Source: an uncultured Gammaproteobacteria bacterium
GTDB lineage: Bacteria > Pseudomonadota > Gammaproteobacteria > Eutrophobiales > Eutrophobiaceae
Reading direction: 5' to 3'
Length of the DNA: 64,000 nt
Assembly (NCBI GenBank): GCA_951812995.1
Contig: CATOTD010000006.1
Coordinates: 186,001-250,000, forward strand
The position numbers and the translations under genes were made by a program. Positions 24,001 through 27,375 of this stretch are shown piece after piece; within the stretch, counting starts at the first letter, position 1, and the number at the start of each line of letters is the position of its first letter. Under the pieces are notes generated by a model. That model searched no databases. It was not told the origin of the DNA and saw only the letters and a program-made list of their open reading frames with translations.

Positions 24001-25046
24001 GTGGTGGATCGGTGACCTTGTTATCACTGGGAGAGACGGGTACACCAGCGGCCAATGGTGTGTTTATAGCGAGTGGGAGCATCATAGATTCACAAAATAT
24101 CACACTCGAATTTGGTGGTGGCGAGGTTGATGTTGCAACTGGCGCAGGTGATTTGATACAGTTTAGCAGTAATAGTAATAACACAGATAATGCAACGGAT
24201 CCGCTGTTTGAAAGTGCACTTGAAACCAGTGGAGACCTGGCTTCATTCAGTGCCCAGATTGCGAAATCCTTCTCTGTCAATCCGGCTTCCGCATTGATTG
24301 CGCTAAAAACATTAGCCTTTATCGATCTTGGCTTGTTTGAAGAAGAGTTAACGCTCTTTGGGCAAATTGGTAGTGGTATTGCCTTAGCCTTGGCACAGTG
24401 CGAAAGTGCAGATGGCTGTGCGCCGAATGTTACGGATGAGGAATTGGATACATTAATTGAATCCCTCGAAAATCGCTTGCTTGAACTTGAGAGGCAATTA
24501 GCAGAAGAAACTGATGTGAATGCGCGTGCTGAATTTGAAAGATTGATAGCAGAATTTACTGAGGAATTACAGGAATTCAATGAATATAAGGAAGAATTGC
24601 AAGCGTTTTTCGAAGCGGATGAAGAAGGTTTTTATGAAGAAGACCTTATCGAAGAGGAAGGGCTTGCTGAAGAAAAGCGACCCGGGACATTACCTGATAC
24701 TGGTGGGGTAGCACGTTCAGCCAGAATGCTCGAAACCATTAAAGCACGTATCGAATGGCTAGAGGCGCTGAATCCAGATGAACGCGCACGTTTAGGCGAG
24801 AAAATAAATATAGAACTCACGCAAGAAATGCTAGATGATATTATTGAAGCGGCTAAATCAGAAGCTGTCTTTATCGAAAATCAGATTCGACTTCTGATAG
24901 AAGATACAGAAGCGAGACTTGACAGCACCGCACCTTTTTTTACTGCACAAGTACAAGATTATAGTACTATGTATATGCTTCATTATGGGACTGACTTATT
25001 AAGTTTAAATGTTGCAACCGATAGGTCGTTAATTAATGTTTATTAA
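1..25046 (+). CDS. Giant tandem-repeat surface/secreted protein, 5'-truncated by window edge
   Basis: The frame is already open at the left edge (first full codon at base 3) and stops at TAA 25044-25046, so 8,347 residues are visible and the true start lies upstream. From base 132 to 22001 it is 45 near-identical units rich in G, T, N and V, each with two copies of a QTYxxAVTL-type motif. These beta-strand repeats resemble those of filamentous-haemagglutinin/adhesin-like proteins and probably form a beta-helix. A degenerate zone with five AAVDGA/AAVNGG-type motifs runs to about 23.5 kb. A non-repetitive part and an acidic helical, coiled-coil-like C-terminal domain (about 24.3-25.0 kb) end the protein. 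No autotransporter barrel or C-terminal transmembrane helix is visible. The secretion route cannot be decided without the N-terminus; two-partner secretion is one possibility. The role as adhesin or biofilm protein is inferred from architecture only. Confidence 0.85.
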   Translation, partial: LTLNYSGLTTINGVAVFSGVKDLTMGNGGTTQLTGTITTTGTQTYGDAVTLSGNTTLLAGTNNITFNNTVNSATGTNHNLTIGRAATTSPTIITAIRSKLVLNGAVGDAQALGSLTVQGTSDLAANITTMGAQTYTGAVTLRSAVTLTGSDTGTFAGGVTGNNHDLTLNYSGLTTINGVAVFSGVKDLTTGNGGTTQLTGTITTTGTQTYGDAVTLSGNTTLLAGTNNITFNNTVDSATGTNHNLTIGRAATTSPTIITAILSKLVLNGAVGTTRPLGNLTVQGTSDLAANITTMGAQTYTGAVTLRSAVTLTGSDTGTFAGGVTGNNHDLTLNYSGLTTINGVAVFSGVKDLTMGNGGTTQLTGTITTTGTQTYGDAVTLSGNTTLLAGTNNITFNNTVDSATGTNHNLTIGRAATTSPTIITAILSKLVLNGVVGATRPLGNLTVQGTSDLAANITTMGAQTYTGAVTLRSAVTLTGSDTGTFAGGMTGNNHDLTLNYSGLTTINGVAVFSGVKDLTTGNGGTTQLTGTITTTGTQTYGDAVTLSGNTTLLAGTNNITFNNTVNSATGTNHNLTIGRAATTSPTIITAILSKLVLNGAVGTTRPLGNLTVQGTSDLAANITTMGAQTYTGAVTLRSAVTLTGSDTGTFAGGVTGNNHDLTLNYSGLTTINGVAVFSGVKDLTTGNGGTTQLTGTITTLGTQTYGDAVTLSGNTTLLAGTNNITFNNTVDSEAGNNYDLTIGSAVIRSKLVLNGAVGATTALGSLTVWGTSDLAANITTMGAQTYTGAVTLRSAVTLTGSDTGTFAGGVTGNNHDLTLNYSGLTTINGVAVFSGVKDLTTGNGGTTQLTGTITTLGTQTYGDAVTLSGNTTLLAGTNNITFSNTVDSEAGNNYDLTIGSAVIRSKLVLNGAVGATQALGSLTVWGTSDLAANITTTGAQTYTGAVTLRSAVTLTGSDTGTFAGGMTGNNHDLTLNYSGLTTINGVAVFSGVKDLTTGNGGTTQLTGTITTLGTQTYGDAVTLSGNTTLLAGTNNITFNNTVDSAATTNHDLTIGSAVIRSKLVLNGAVGDAQALGSLTVWGTSDLAANITTMGAQTYTGAVTLRSVVTLTGSDTGTFAGGVTGNNHDLTLNYSGLTTINGVAVFSGVKDLTTGNGGTTQLTGTITTTGTQTYGDAVTLSGNTTLLAGTNNITFNNTVDSEAGTNHNLTIGRAATTSPTIITAIRSKLVLNGAVGATQALGSLTVQGTSDLAANITTMGAQTYTGAVTLRSAVTLTGSDTGTFAGGVTGNNHDLTLNYSGLTTINGVAVFSGVKDLTTGNGGTTQLTGTITTLGTQTYGDAVTLSGNTTLLAGTNNITFNNTVDSAVTTNHNLTIGRAATTSPTIITAILSKLVLNGAVGDTQALGSLTVWGTSDLAANITTMGAQTYTGAVTLRSAVTLTGSDTGTFAGGVTGNNHDLTLNYSGLTTINGVAVFSGVKDLTTGNGGTTQLTGTITTTGTQTYGDAVTLSGNTTLLAGTNNITFNNTVDSATGTNHNLTIGRAATTSPTIITAILSKLVLNGAVGATRPLGNLTVQGTSDLAANITTMGAQTYTGAVTLRSAVTLTGSDTGTFAGGVTGNNHDLTLNYSGLTTINGVAVFSGVKDLTTGNGGTTQLTGTITTTGTQTYGDAVTLSGNTTLLAGTNNITFSNTVDSEAGNNYDLTIGSAVIRSKLVLNGAVGATQALGSLTVWGTSDLAANITTTGAQTYTGAVTLRSAVTLTGSDTGTFAGGVTGNNHDLTLNYSGLTTINGVAVFSGVKDLTTGNGGTTQLTGTITTLGTQTYGDAVTLSGNTTLLAGTNNITFNNTVDSATGTNHNLTIGRAATTSPTIITAIRSKLVLNGAVGDTRPLGNLTVQGTSDLAANITTMGAQTYTGAVTLRSVVTLTGSDTGTFAGGVTGNNHDLTLNYSGLTTINGVAVFSGVKDLTTGNGGTTQLTGTITTLGTQTYGDAVTLSGNTTLLAGTNNITFNNTVDSAVGNNYDLTIGSAVIRSKLVLNGAVGATQALGSLTVWGTSDLAANITTMGAQTYTGAVTLRSAVTLTGSDTGTFAGGMTGNNHDLTLNYSGLTTINGVAVFSGVKDLTTGNGGTTQLTGTITTLGTQTYGDAVTLSGNTTLLAGTNNITFNNTVDSEAGNNYDLTIGSAVIRSKLVLNGAVGATTALGSLTVWGTSDLAANITTMGAQTYTGAVTLRSAVTLTGSDTGTFAGGVTGNNHDLTLNYSGLTTINGVAVFSGVKDLTTGNGGTTQLTGTITTLGTQTYGDAVTLSGNTTLLAGTNNITFNNTVDSAATTNHDLTIGSAVIRSKLVLNGAVGDAQALGSLTVWGTSDLAANITTMGAQTYTGAVTLRSVVTLTGSDTGTFAGGVTGNNHDLTLNYSGLTTINGVAVFSGVKDLTTGNGGTTQLTGTITTTGTQTYGDAVTLSGNTTLLAGTNNITFNNTVDSEAGNNHDLTIGSAVIRSKLVLNGVVGATRPLGNLTVQGTSDLAANITTTGAQTYTGAVTLRSAVTLTGSDTGTFAGGVTGNNHDLTLNYSGLTTINGVAVFSGVKDLTTGNGGTTQLTGTITTLGTQTYGDAVTLSGNTTLLAGTNNITFNNTVDSATGTNHNLTIGRAATTSPTIITAILSKLVLNGVVGATRPLGSLTVQGTSDFAANITTMGAQTYTGAVTLRSAVTLTGSDTGTFAGGMTGNNHDLTLNYSGLTTINGVAVFSGVKDLTTGNGGTTQLTGTITTTGTQTYGDAVTLSGNTTLLAGTNNITFNNTVDSAVGNNYDLTIGRAATTSPTIITAILSKLVLNGAVGTTRPLGNLTVQGTSDLAANITTTGAQTYTGAVTLRSAVTLTGSDTGTFAGGVTGNNHDLTLNYSGLTTINGVAVFSGVKDLTTGNGGTTQLTGTITTLGTQTYGDAVTLSGNTTLLAGTNNITFNNTVDSATGTNHNLTIGRAATTSPTIITAIRSKLVLNGAVGDTRPLGNLTVQGTSDLAANITTMGAQTYTGAVTLRSAVTLTGSDTGTFAGGVTGNNHDLTLNYSGLTTINGVAVFSGVKDLTTGNGGTTQLTGTITTTGTQTYGDAVTLSGNTTLLAGSNNITFNNTVDSATGTNHNLTIGRAATTSPTIITAILSKLVLNGVVGATRPLGNLTVQGTSDLAANITTMGAQTYTGAVTLRSAVTLTGSDTGTFAGGMTGNNHDLTLNYSGLTTINGVAVFSGVKDLTTGNGGTTQLTGTITTTGTQTYGDAVTLSGNTTLLAGTNNITFNNTVDSATGTNHNLTIGRAATTSPTIITAIRSKLVLNGAVGTTRPLGNLTVQGTSDLAANITTMGAQTYTGAVTLRSAVTLTGSDTGTFAGGMTGNNHDLTLNYSGLTTINGVAVFSGVKDLTTGNGGTTQLTGTITTTGTQTYGDAVTLSGNTTLLAGTNNITFNNTVNSATGTNHNLTIGRAATTSPTIITAILSKLVLNGAVGTTRPLGNLTVQGTSDLAANITTMGAQTYTGAVTLRSAVTLTGSDTGTFAGGMTGNNHDLTLNYSGLTTINGVAVFSGVKDLTTGNGGTTQLTGTITTTGTQTYGDAVTLSGNTTLLAGTNNITFNNTVNSATGTNHNLTIGRAATTSPTIITAILSKLVLNGAVGTTRPLGNLTVQGTSDLAANITTMGAQTYTGAVTLRSAVTLTGSDTGTFAGGVTGNNHDLTLNYSGLTTINGVAVFSGVKDLTTGNGGTTQLTGTITTTGTQTYGDAVTLSGNTTLLAGSNNITFNNTVDSEAGNNHDLTIGSAGSRSNLFIDGVVGATRPLGNLTVQGTSDLAANITTMGAQTYTGAVTLRSAVTLTGSDTGTFAGGVTGNNHDLTLNYSGLTTINGVAVFSGVKDLTTGNGGTTQLTGTITTTGTQTYGDAVTLSGNTTLLAGTNNITFNNTVDSATGTNHNLTIGRAATTSPTIITAILSKLVLNGVVGATRPLGNLTVQGTSDLAANITTTGAQTYTGAVTLRSAVTLTGSDTGTFAGGVTGNNHDLTLNYSGLTTINGVAVFSGVKDLTTGNGGTTQLTGTITTTGTQTYGDAVTLSGNTTLLAGTNNITFNNTVDSATGTNHNLTIGRAATTSPTIITAILSKLVLNGAVGTTRPLGNLTVQGTSDLAANITTMGAQTYTGAVTLRSAVTLTGSDTGTFAGGVTGNNHDLTLNYSGLTTINGVAVFSGVKDLTTGNGGTTQLTGTITTLGTQTYGDAVTLSGNTTLLAGTNNITFNNTVDSATGTNHNLTIGRAATTSPTIITAILSKLVLNGAVGTTRPLGNLTVQGTSDLAANITTMGAQTYTGAVTLRSAVTLTGSDTGTFAGGMTGNNHDLTLNYSGLTTINGVAVFSGVKDLTTGNGGTTQLTGTITTTGTQTYGDAVTLSGNTTLLAGTNNITFNNTVDSATGTNHNLTIGRAATTSPTIITAILSKLVLNGVVGATRPLGNLTVQGTSDLAANITTTGAQTYTGAVTLRSAVTLTGSDTGTFAGGVTGNNHDLTLNYSGLTTINGVAVFSGVKDLTTGNGGTTQLTGTITTTGTQTYGDAVTLSGNTTLLAGSNNITFNNTVDSATGTNHNLTIGRAATTSPTIITAILSKLVLNGAVGDTTALGSLTVQGTSDLAANITTTGAQTYTGAVTLRSAVTLTGSDTGTFAGGMTGNNHDLTLNYSGLTTINGVAVFSGVKDLTTGNGGTTQLTGTITTTGTQTYGDAVTLSGNTTLLAGTNNITFNNTVNSATGTNHNLTIGRAATTSPTIITAILSKLVLNGAVGTTRPLGNLTVQGTSDLAANITTMGAQTYTGAVTLRSAVTLTGSDTGTFAGGVTGNNHDLTLNYSGLTTINGVAVFSGVKDLTTGNGGTTQLTGTITTTGTQTYGDAVTLSGNTTLLAGTNNITFNNTVDSATGTNHNLTIGRAATTSPTIITAILSKLVLNGAVGATRPLGNLTVQGTSDLAANITTMGAQTYTGAVTLRSAVTLTGSDTGTFAGGMTGNNHDLTLNYSGLTTINGVAVFSGVKDLTTGNGGTTQLTGTITTTGTQTYGDAVTLSGNTTLLAGTNDITFSNTVDSEAGNNYDLTIGRAATTSPTIITAIRSKLVLNGAVGDTQALGSLTVWGTSDLAANITTMGAQTYTGAVTLRSAVTLTGSDTGTFAGGMTGNNHDLTLNYSGLTTINGVAVFSGVKDLTTGNGGTTQLTGTITTTGTQTYGDAVTLSGNTTLLAGTNNITFSNTVDSEAGNNYDLTIGSAVIRSKLVLNGAVGATTALGSLTVWGTSDLAANITTMGAQTYTGAVTLRSAVTLTGSDTGTFAGGVTGNNHDLTLNYSGLTTINGVAVFSGVKDLTTGNGGTTQLTGTITTLGTQTYGDAVTLSGNTTLLAGTNNITFSNTVDSEAGNNYDLTIGSAVIRSKLVLNGAVGATTALGSLTVWGTSDLAANITTMGAQTYTGAVTLRSAVTLTGSDTGTFAGGMTGNNHDLTLNYSGLTTINGVAVFSGVKDLTTGNGGTTQLTGTITTLGTQTYGDAVTLSGNTTLLAGSNNITFNNTVDSAVTTNHDLTIGSAVIRSKLVLNGAVGDTTALGSLTVQGTSDLAANITTTGAQTYTGAVTLRSAVTLTGSDTGTFAGGMTGNNHDLTLNYSGLTTINGVAVFSGVKDLTTGNGGTTQLTGTITTTGTQTYGDAVTLSGNTTLLAGTNNITFNNTVDSATGTNHNLTIGRAATTSPTIITAIRSKLVLNGAVGTTRPLGNLTVQGTSDLAANITTMGAQTYTGAVTLRSAVTLTGSDTGTFAGGVTGNNHDLTLNYSGLTTINGVAVFSGVKDLTTGNGGTTQLTGTITTLGTQTYGDAVTLSGNTTLLAGTNNITFSNTVDSEAGNNYDLTIGSAVIRSKLVLNGAVGATTALGSLTVWGTSDLAANITTMGAQTYTGAVTLRSAVTLTGSDTGTFAGGVTGNNHDLTLNYSGLTTINGVAVFSGVKDLTTGNGGTTQLTGTITTLGTQTYGDAVTLSGNTTLLAGTNNITFNNTVDSAVTTNHDLTIGSAVIRSKLVLNGAVGDTTALGSLTVWDTSDLGADVTTTDTQTYTGAVTLSSDVTLTGSDTGTFAGGMTGNNHDLTLNYSGLTTINGVAVFSGVKDLTMGNGGTTQLTGTITTTGTQTYGDAVTLSGNTTLLAGTNNITFNNTVDSAATTNHDLTIGSAVIRSKLVLNGAVGDTTALGSLTVQGTSDLAANITTMGAQTYTGAVTLRSVVTLTGSDTGTFAGGVTGNNHDLTLNYSGLTTINGVAVFSGVKDLTTGNGGTTQLTGTITTLGTQTYGDAVTLSGNTTLLAGTNNITFSNTVDSEAGTNHNLTIGRAATTSPTIITAILSKLVLNGAVGDAQALGSLTVWGTSDLAANITTMGAQTYTGAVTLRSAVTLTGSDTGTFAGGVTGNNHDLTLNYSGLTTINGVAVFSGVKDLTTGNGGTTQLTGTITTTGTQTYGDAVTLSGNTTLLAGTNNITFNNTVDSATGTNHNLTIGRAATTSPTIITAILSKLVLNGVVGATRPLGNLTVQGTSDLAANITTTGAQTYTGAVTLRSAVTLTGSDTGTFAGGVTGNNHDLTLNYSGLTTINGVAVFSGVKDLTTGNGGTTQLTGTITTTGTQTYGDAVTLSGNTTLLAGTNNITFNNTVDSATGTNHNLTIGRAATTSPTIITAILSKLVLNGAVGTTRPLGNLTVQGTSDLAANITTMGAQTYTGAVTLRSAVTLTGSDTGTFAGGVTGNNHDLTLNYSGLTTINGVAVFSGVKDLTTGNGGTTQLTGTITTLGTQTYGDAVTLSGNTTLLAGTNNITFNNTVDSATGTNHNLTIGRAATTSPTIITAILSKLVLNGAVGTTRPLGNLTVQGTSDLAANITTMGAQTYTGAVTLRSAVTLTGSDTGTFAGGMTGNNHDLTLNYSGLTTINGVAVFSGVKDLTTGNGGTTQLTGTITTTGTQTYGDAVTLSGNTTLLAGTNNITFNNTVDSATGTNHNLTIGRAATTSPTIITAILSKLVLNGVVGATRPLGNLTVQGTSDLAANITTTGAQTYTGAVTLRSAVTLTGSDTGTFAGGVTGNNHDLTLNYSGLTTINGVAVFSGVKDLTTGNGGTTQLTGTITTTGTQTYGDAVTLSGNTTLLAGTNNITFNNTVDSATGTNHNLTIGRAATTSPTIITAILSKLVLNGVVGATRPLGNFTVQGTSDLAANITTTGAQTYTGAVTLRSAVTLTGSDTGTFAGGVTGNNHDLTLNYSGLTTINGVAVFSGVKDLTTGNGGTTQLTGTITTTGTQTYNDAVTLTGATSLTGTTIQLAAVDGAEVLTITGNLDLDGAIGATTPLTSLAVSGTSNLGADVTTTGNQTYTGAVTLSGGDRTLIAGSNTVTFSSTVDSAAGTNHGLTIGDDTAGGRSNLVINGAVTLSGDTTLAGTTIQLAAVDGAQTLVIDGNLELDGVVGDTQALGSLTVWGTSNLGADVTTTGTQTYTGAVTLSNSARTLTGTTIQLAAVDGAQTLTIDGNLDLDGAVGGGTALTSLTVTGTSDLGANITTTGDQTYMGAVILSDSTRILTARNAADELQTVQFEAAVNGGQTLTITGNLDLDGAVGAGTALTSLTVSGTSNLGADVTTTDTQTYTGAVTLSGDATLAGTTIQLAAVDGAQTLTVDGNLDLDGATTGLTNLMVSGTSNLGADVTTTGAQTYTGAVTLSTGVTLTGTTGSFTTGVNGDHDGDGVGNDLILNYSGETTINSTFVGIRNLTTGGGGTTTLIGMTTGAATTDTIKTTGAQTYNDAVTLTGIINLSADTLDMSLSPSLDAASDSDTTVYVRAENIIFSTSVKGDGALTIAGVADTDPDAVGDDLILGTGGLVLTDFSEFTGHLIIGGTVKDEENPASAGVYRSIDPFYTGTASVKTKTLTVADEVTTGGSITLLASEIILNDNITVTAGTIALAANGGQGTTGNIDVSGGSVTLLSLGETGTPAANGVFIASGSIIDSQNITLEFGGGEVDVATGAGDLIQFSSNSNNTDNATDPLFESALETSGDLASFSAQIAKSFSVNPASALIALKTLAFIDLGLFEEELTLFGQIGSGIALALAQCESADGCAPNVTDEELDTLIESLENRLLELERQLAEETDVNARAEFERLIAEFTEELQEFNEYKEELQAFFEADEEGFYEEDLIEEEGLAEEKRPGTLPDTGGVARSARMLETIKARIEWLEALNPDERARLGEKINIELTQEMLDDIIEAAKSEAVFIENQIRLLIEDTEARLDSTAPFFTAQVQDYSTMYMLHYGTDLLSLNVATDRSLINVY
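132..22001 (+). repeat. In-frame tandem array: 45 units of 495 or 468 bp
   Basis: Taking the TYGDAV codons as the unit start, 45 units lie between 132 and 22001. Thirty are 495 bp (165 aa) and fifteen are 468 bp (156 aa), summing exactly to 21,870 bp. The 27-bp difference is one indel: long units carry GRAATTSPTIITAI before SKLVLNG, short units carry GSAVI plus R. Other variation is a small set of alternatives at fixed sites (TTTGTQ or TTLGTQ, VTG or MTG, TTMGAQ or TTTGAQ, VQGTSD or VWGTSD) shuffled between units. Many stretches are identical at the DNA level, which points to recent duplication and gene conversion. Confidence 0.97.
22002..23500 (+). repeat. Degenerate repeat zone downstream of the array
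   Basis: The reading frame continues with older, divergent relatives of the array unit. QTYTGAVTL-like and GTSNLGADVTTTG motifs persist. A different motif, AAVDGAxxLxIxGNLxLDG (one copy reads AAVNGG), occurs five times and is absent from the main array. Copies differ clearly from one another, unlike the homogenised array. The zone probably represents ancestral diversity from which one unit type was amplified upstream. Confidence 0.8.
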
Positions 25047-25596
25047 AATGTGTATTAATATTAGAACGATTGCCGGTATTCTATTTATACTGGGCAGTAT
25101 GAATGTGGCGGCCGCTATTCTTGATAAAGATGAAGCGGATAACGCTGATTTTAATGCACTACAAGATGAAACGACACTGTTTCAGTCCATTGGTGTCGGT
25201 ATTGCTTTATCAATCGCTCAATGTGAACTTGCGAATTCATGTTCATTGATTGAAATAAGTGAAGTTGAGACACTCCTGAACACGCTTGAATTAAGGATTG
25301 AAAGTCTGGTTTTAAGGCAGGAAGAAGACGCAGATCCTGCGATTAATGAAGTATTAACAGCGTATATAGATGAGCGCGATAATTATAATGTGTATTTGCA
25401 AAAACTTGAGAGTATTATCAATGTATTAGATTCAGATAGTAATTTACTAGATGAGTCAACAGACCTGGAATCTGTTGAATCCGCTATGAATGACGAATTA
25501 CTGGATTATCTCAACGAACTTGAAGCATTTGAAGACGATGAACTCGAAGATGATGAAGATTTAGGCGATTTCCCTGATTTACCGGAATTAGAATAA
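25036..25596 (+). CDS. Small exported acidic protein, paralogue of the giant protein's C-terminal module
   Basis: 186 aa. ATG 25036 overlaps the giant gene's stop by 11 bp, so the pair is probably translationally coupled; a second ATG at 25048 is a possible start. The N-terminus has a signal peptide pattern: K and R, then a hydrophobic run, with likely cleavage after VAAA near residue 27. The mature part matches the giant protein's C-terminal domain: both have TLFxxIGxGIAL, then AQCE, a Cys-x5-Cys pair, and a heptad-like acidic helix (around 24.35-24.62 kb and 25.17-25.42 kb). The tail is extremely acidic (about 25440-25590). I do not recognise a named family. It may be a partner or chaperone of the giant protein, or a truncated duplicate; this is inference. 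Confidence 0.8.
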   Translation: MFIKMCINIRTIAGILFILGSMNVAAAILDKDEADNADFNALQDETTLFQSIGVGIALSIAQCELANSCSLIEISEVETLLNTLELRIESLVLRQEEDADPAINEVLTAYIDERDNYNVYLQKLESIINVLDSDSNLLDESTDLESVESAMNDELLDYLNELEAFEDDELEDDEDLGDFPDLPELE

Positions 25597-25635
25597 ATAA
25601 ATGTACTCCTTTTTTCTTAAATTAATATTAATATT

Positions 25636-26403
25636 ATGACAACAATAAAAACTGATACTGATACTGATACTGATAGCACCATTCCCATGTTGCCTTTGTT
25701 TTACAAAAAAATAGTGCCCTTAGATAAAGAGGTTCACAGTGAACTTTATCTTGATGAGGTAGAAGGCTATTACCATTCTCAAGACACCAATAGTATTTAT
25801 ATTGCCGCAATTGAGTTTCCGCATATTGCAAAAGAATACCCTATTGTTTTTGCGAAAAGCGCAGATGACAAAATTTTTCCTGTTGCCTTATTAGGGTTAC
25901 AGAATGAAAAAAATTTATATATTGATGATAAAGGTCATTGGCAGGCAAATTATATTCCAGCCTATGTACGGCGGTATCCTTTCATTCTTGCAACTACGGG
26001 TAATGAAGACAACTTTACGGTGTGTATTGATGACAGCTATCCTGGATTTAACACAGTGAAGGAAGGTAGCCCACTGTTTGATGAAGCAGGGAAAGAAAAT
26101 AAAATATTGACACAAGCGCTTGATCTATTAAGAGATTACCAAGTACAGGTACGGTTGACGACGCTCTTTTGTGAAAACTTGTCGAAACTGGATATTCTGG
26201 AACCCATGCATGCCAATATTGAACATCCTACGGGCGAAAAATCTAGTTTGAGCGGTTTTCTGGGTGTCAATAAAGAAAAATTCAAAGCACTAAAGCCGAC
26301 TACTTTGGTAGAGTTGCTAAAGTCTGATCACATGGATTTAATTTTCGCGCATTTCATATCATTGTCCAATTTTAATACGTTGATGCAACGGATGAATCCA
26401 TAA
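25636..26403 (+). CDS. SapC family protein
   Basis: 255 aa. The family signature is clear in the middle: YPIVFAKS, then ALLGLQNEKNLYIDDKGHW, then YIPAYVRRYPFIL. This matches the SapC family (PF07277), whose name comes from a Campylobacter surface-layer locus but whose biochemical role is unknown. No signal peptide or membrane segment is seen, so it is probably cytoplasmic or exported by another route. The N-terminus carries (Thr-Asp)x4 from a hexanucleotide repeat; a start at Met18 (base 25687) would skip it. No clear ribosome site precedes ATG 25636. Its position 39 bp after the small secreted paralogue suggests one transcription unit with the giant protein. Confidence 0.85.
   Translation: MTTIKTDTDTDTDSTIPMLPLFYKKIVPLDKEVHSELYLDEVEGYYHSQDTNSIYIAAIEFPHIAKEYPIVFAKSADDKIFPVALLGLQNEKNLYIDDKGHWQANYIPAYVRRYPFILATTGNEDNFTVCIDDSYPGFNTVKEGSPLFDEAGKENKILTQALDLLRDYQVQVRLTTLFCENLSKLDILEPMHANIEHPTGEKSSLSGFLGVNKEKFKALKPTTLVELLKSDHMDLIFAHFISLSNFNTLMQRMNP
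25651..25674 (+). repeat. ACTGAT hexanucleotide x4 in the sapC-like gene
   Basis: Four perfect copies of ACTGAT near the 5' end of the SapC-family gene encode (Thr-Asp)4. The six-base unit preserves the frame, so copy-number change alters length but cannot switch the gene off. Confidence 0.95.
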
Positions 26404-26423
26404 TATGAAGAGGATGCGCGGTC

Positions 26424-26457
26424 TTGTTTCAGTTTTTCTACTTTGGGTCTGAAACAA
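26424..26457. terminator. Possible stem-loop between convergent genes
   Basis: TTGTTTCAG (26424-26432) and CTGAAACAA (26449-26457) form a perfect 9-bp inverted repeat with a 16-nt loop. It sits between the converging SapC and Sel1 genes, where a bidirectional terminator is expected. It is AT-rich and lacks a T tract after the stem on either strand, so the call is weak. Confidence 0.3.
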
Positions 26458-26547
26458 AAATATGCAAAGCGAAAAATAAGCGCGGATTTTTATAACTGAC
26501 TACGTTTCTAATGCCAGGCGAGGTTGATAGATGTTTAAGTCTGGTAT

Positions 26548-27069
26548 TTATTTGTTTTCTAGTTTTATAGGTTTGTTTGGATCGACATCTTCTTTAGGCC
26601 CGTATTTTTTAACATGACTTGCGATCAGCTTGGCGGCCTCTTTTAATTCTTCGTCAGAAAGTTTTGTTTTTGCCTTGCTGATGGCATCAATCGACAGCTT
26701 ATGCTGGTGCGATGCAGCGACGCTAAACCAGATATAGGCATACTCATAATCTTTAGGCACGCCCCGACCCTTAAGGTATAAATCACCTAATTTATACTGT
26801 GCTTGCGGGATGCCTTTTTCCGAGGCCGTTCTAAACCATTTTCCAGCATTTTTATAGTCCTGTTCCACACCTTGTCCCTGCATATACATCATCCCTACAT
26901 AATACTGTGCATAACCATGATCAGAGGTCTCGGCTAATGATTGCATGACTTTGAAGGCCTTGTCGTAATCACCCATGATGTAGGAGATGACACCGTCATT
27001 GAAGTCAGCATGGGCGAGGGTGGTAACAATGGTGAAGAGCAGGATAAATAGTGGACTATTTTTTTTCAT
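26548..27069 (-). CDS. Exported Sel1-repeat (TPR-like) protein
   Basis: 173 aa. The N-terminus MKKNSPLFILLFTIVTTLAHA is a classic signal peptide with likely cleavage after AHA, placing the protein in the periplasm or outside. Residues about 50-130 hold Sel1-like repeats, seen as AQYYVGMMYMQGQGV and AQYKLGDLYLKGRGV followed by DYxxAxxWF. Such repeats form alpha-solenoids that bind proteins. The C-terminal 50 residues are Lys/Glu-rich. It stands alone, convergent with the SapC gene and divergent from leuC. No specific function can be assigned. Confidence 0.85.
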   Translation of the reverse strand: MKKNSPLFILLFTIVTTLAHADFNDGVISYIMGDYDKAFKVMQSLAETSDHGYAQYYVGMMYMQGQGVEQDYKNAGKWFRTASEKGIPQAQYKLGDLYLKGRGVPKDYEYAYIWFSVAASHQHKLSIDAISKAKTKLSDEELKEAAKLIASHVKKYGPKEDVDPNKPIKLENK

Positions 27070-27375
27070 ATTTTAAAGCTCACGATTGGTATTGATTGAT
27101 GGACTTTGGTAAAAAACGCCGCTGGGCGTGTGTCAAATAATGCTTAGCTTGGCATTTTATGATTGTATTATTTAATAGGTTAGTCCGTAAAAACTATGAA
27201 TTGTTTCATGCGGAACGCAGATTGTAAATATTAAAGATTGTCAGTAATATTGGGAAATAAGTACGTAAATTTTAGATATTTACAGTACCTTAGAGATGCA
27301 TGAAGTTGTGAGTCTTTTTGTCAATTTGACACTCTATGGATGACCTGAACTACCGAATGAAAGGATGGGATTTTA
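27070..27375. other. Divergent intergenic region upstream of the Sel1 gene and leuC
   Basis: AT-rich gap of about 300 bp between divergent genes, so it should hold both promoters. TTGACA occurs at 27326-27331 on the plus strand, but no good -10 box follows at proper distance. A short GC hairpin (ACGCC 27116-27120, GGCGT 27125-27129) is flanked by an A run that would read as T on the minus strand. No ORF, leader peptide or known riboswitch was recognised. Confidence 0.4.

Noticed and set aside
24690..24704. LPDTG motif in the giant protein's C-terminal domain, like a sortase signal
   Set aside because: It lies about 114 residues before the end and is not followed by a hydrophobic helix and basic tail. 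A Gram-negative host also makes classic sortase anchoring unlikely.
27116..27129. Short GC hairpin with an adjacent A run, like a minus-strand terminator
   Set aside because: Only a 5-bp stem and no minus-strand gene upstream of it, so it is not called.
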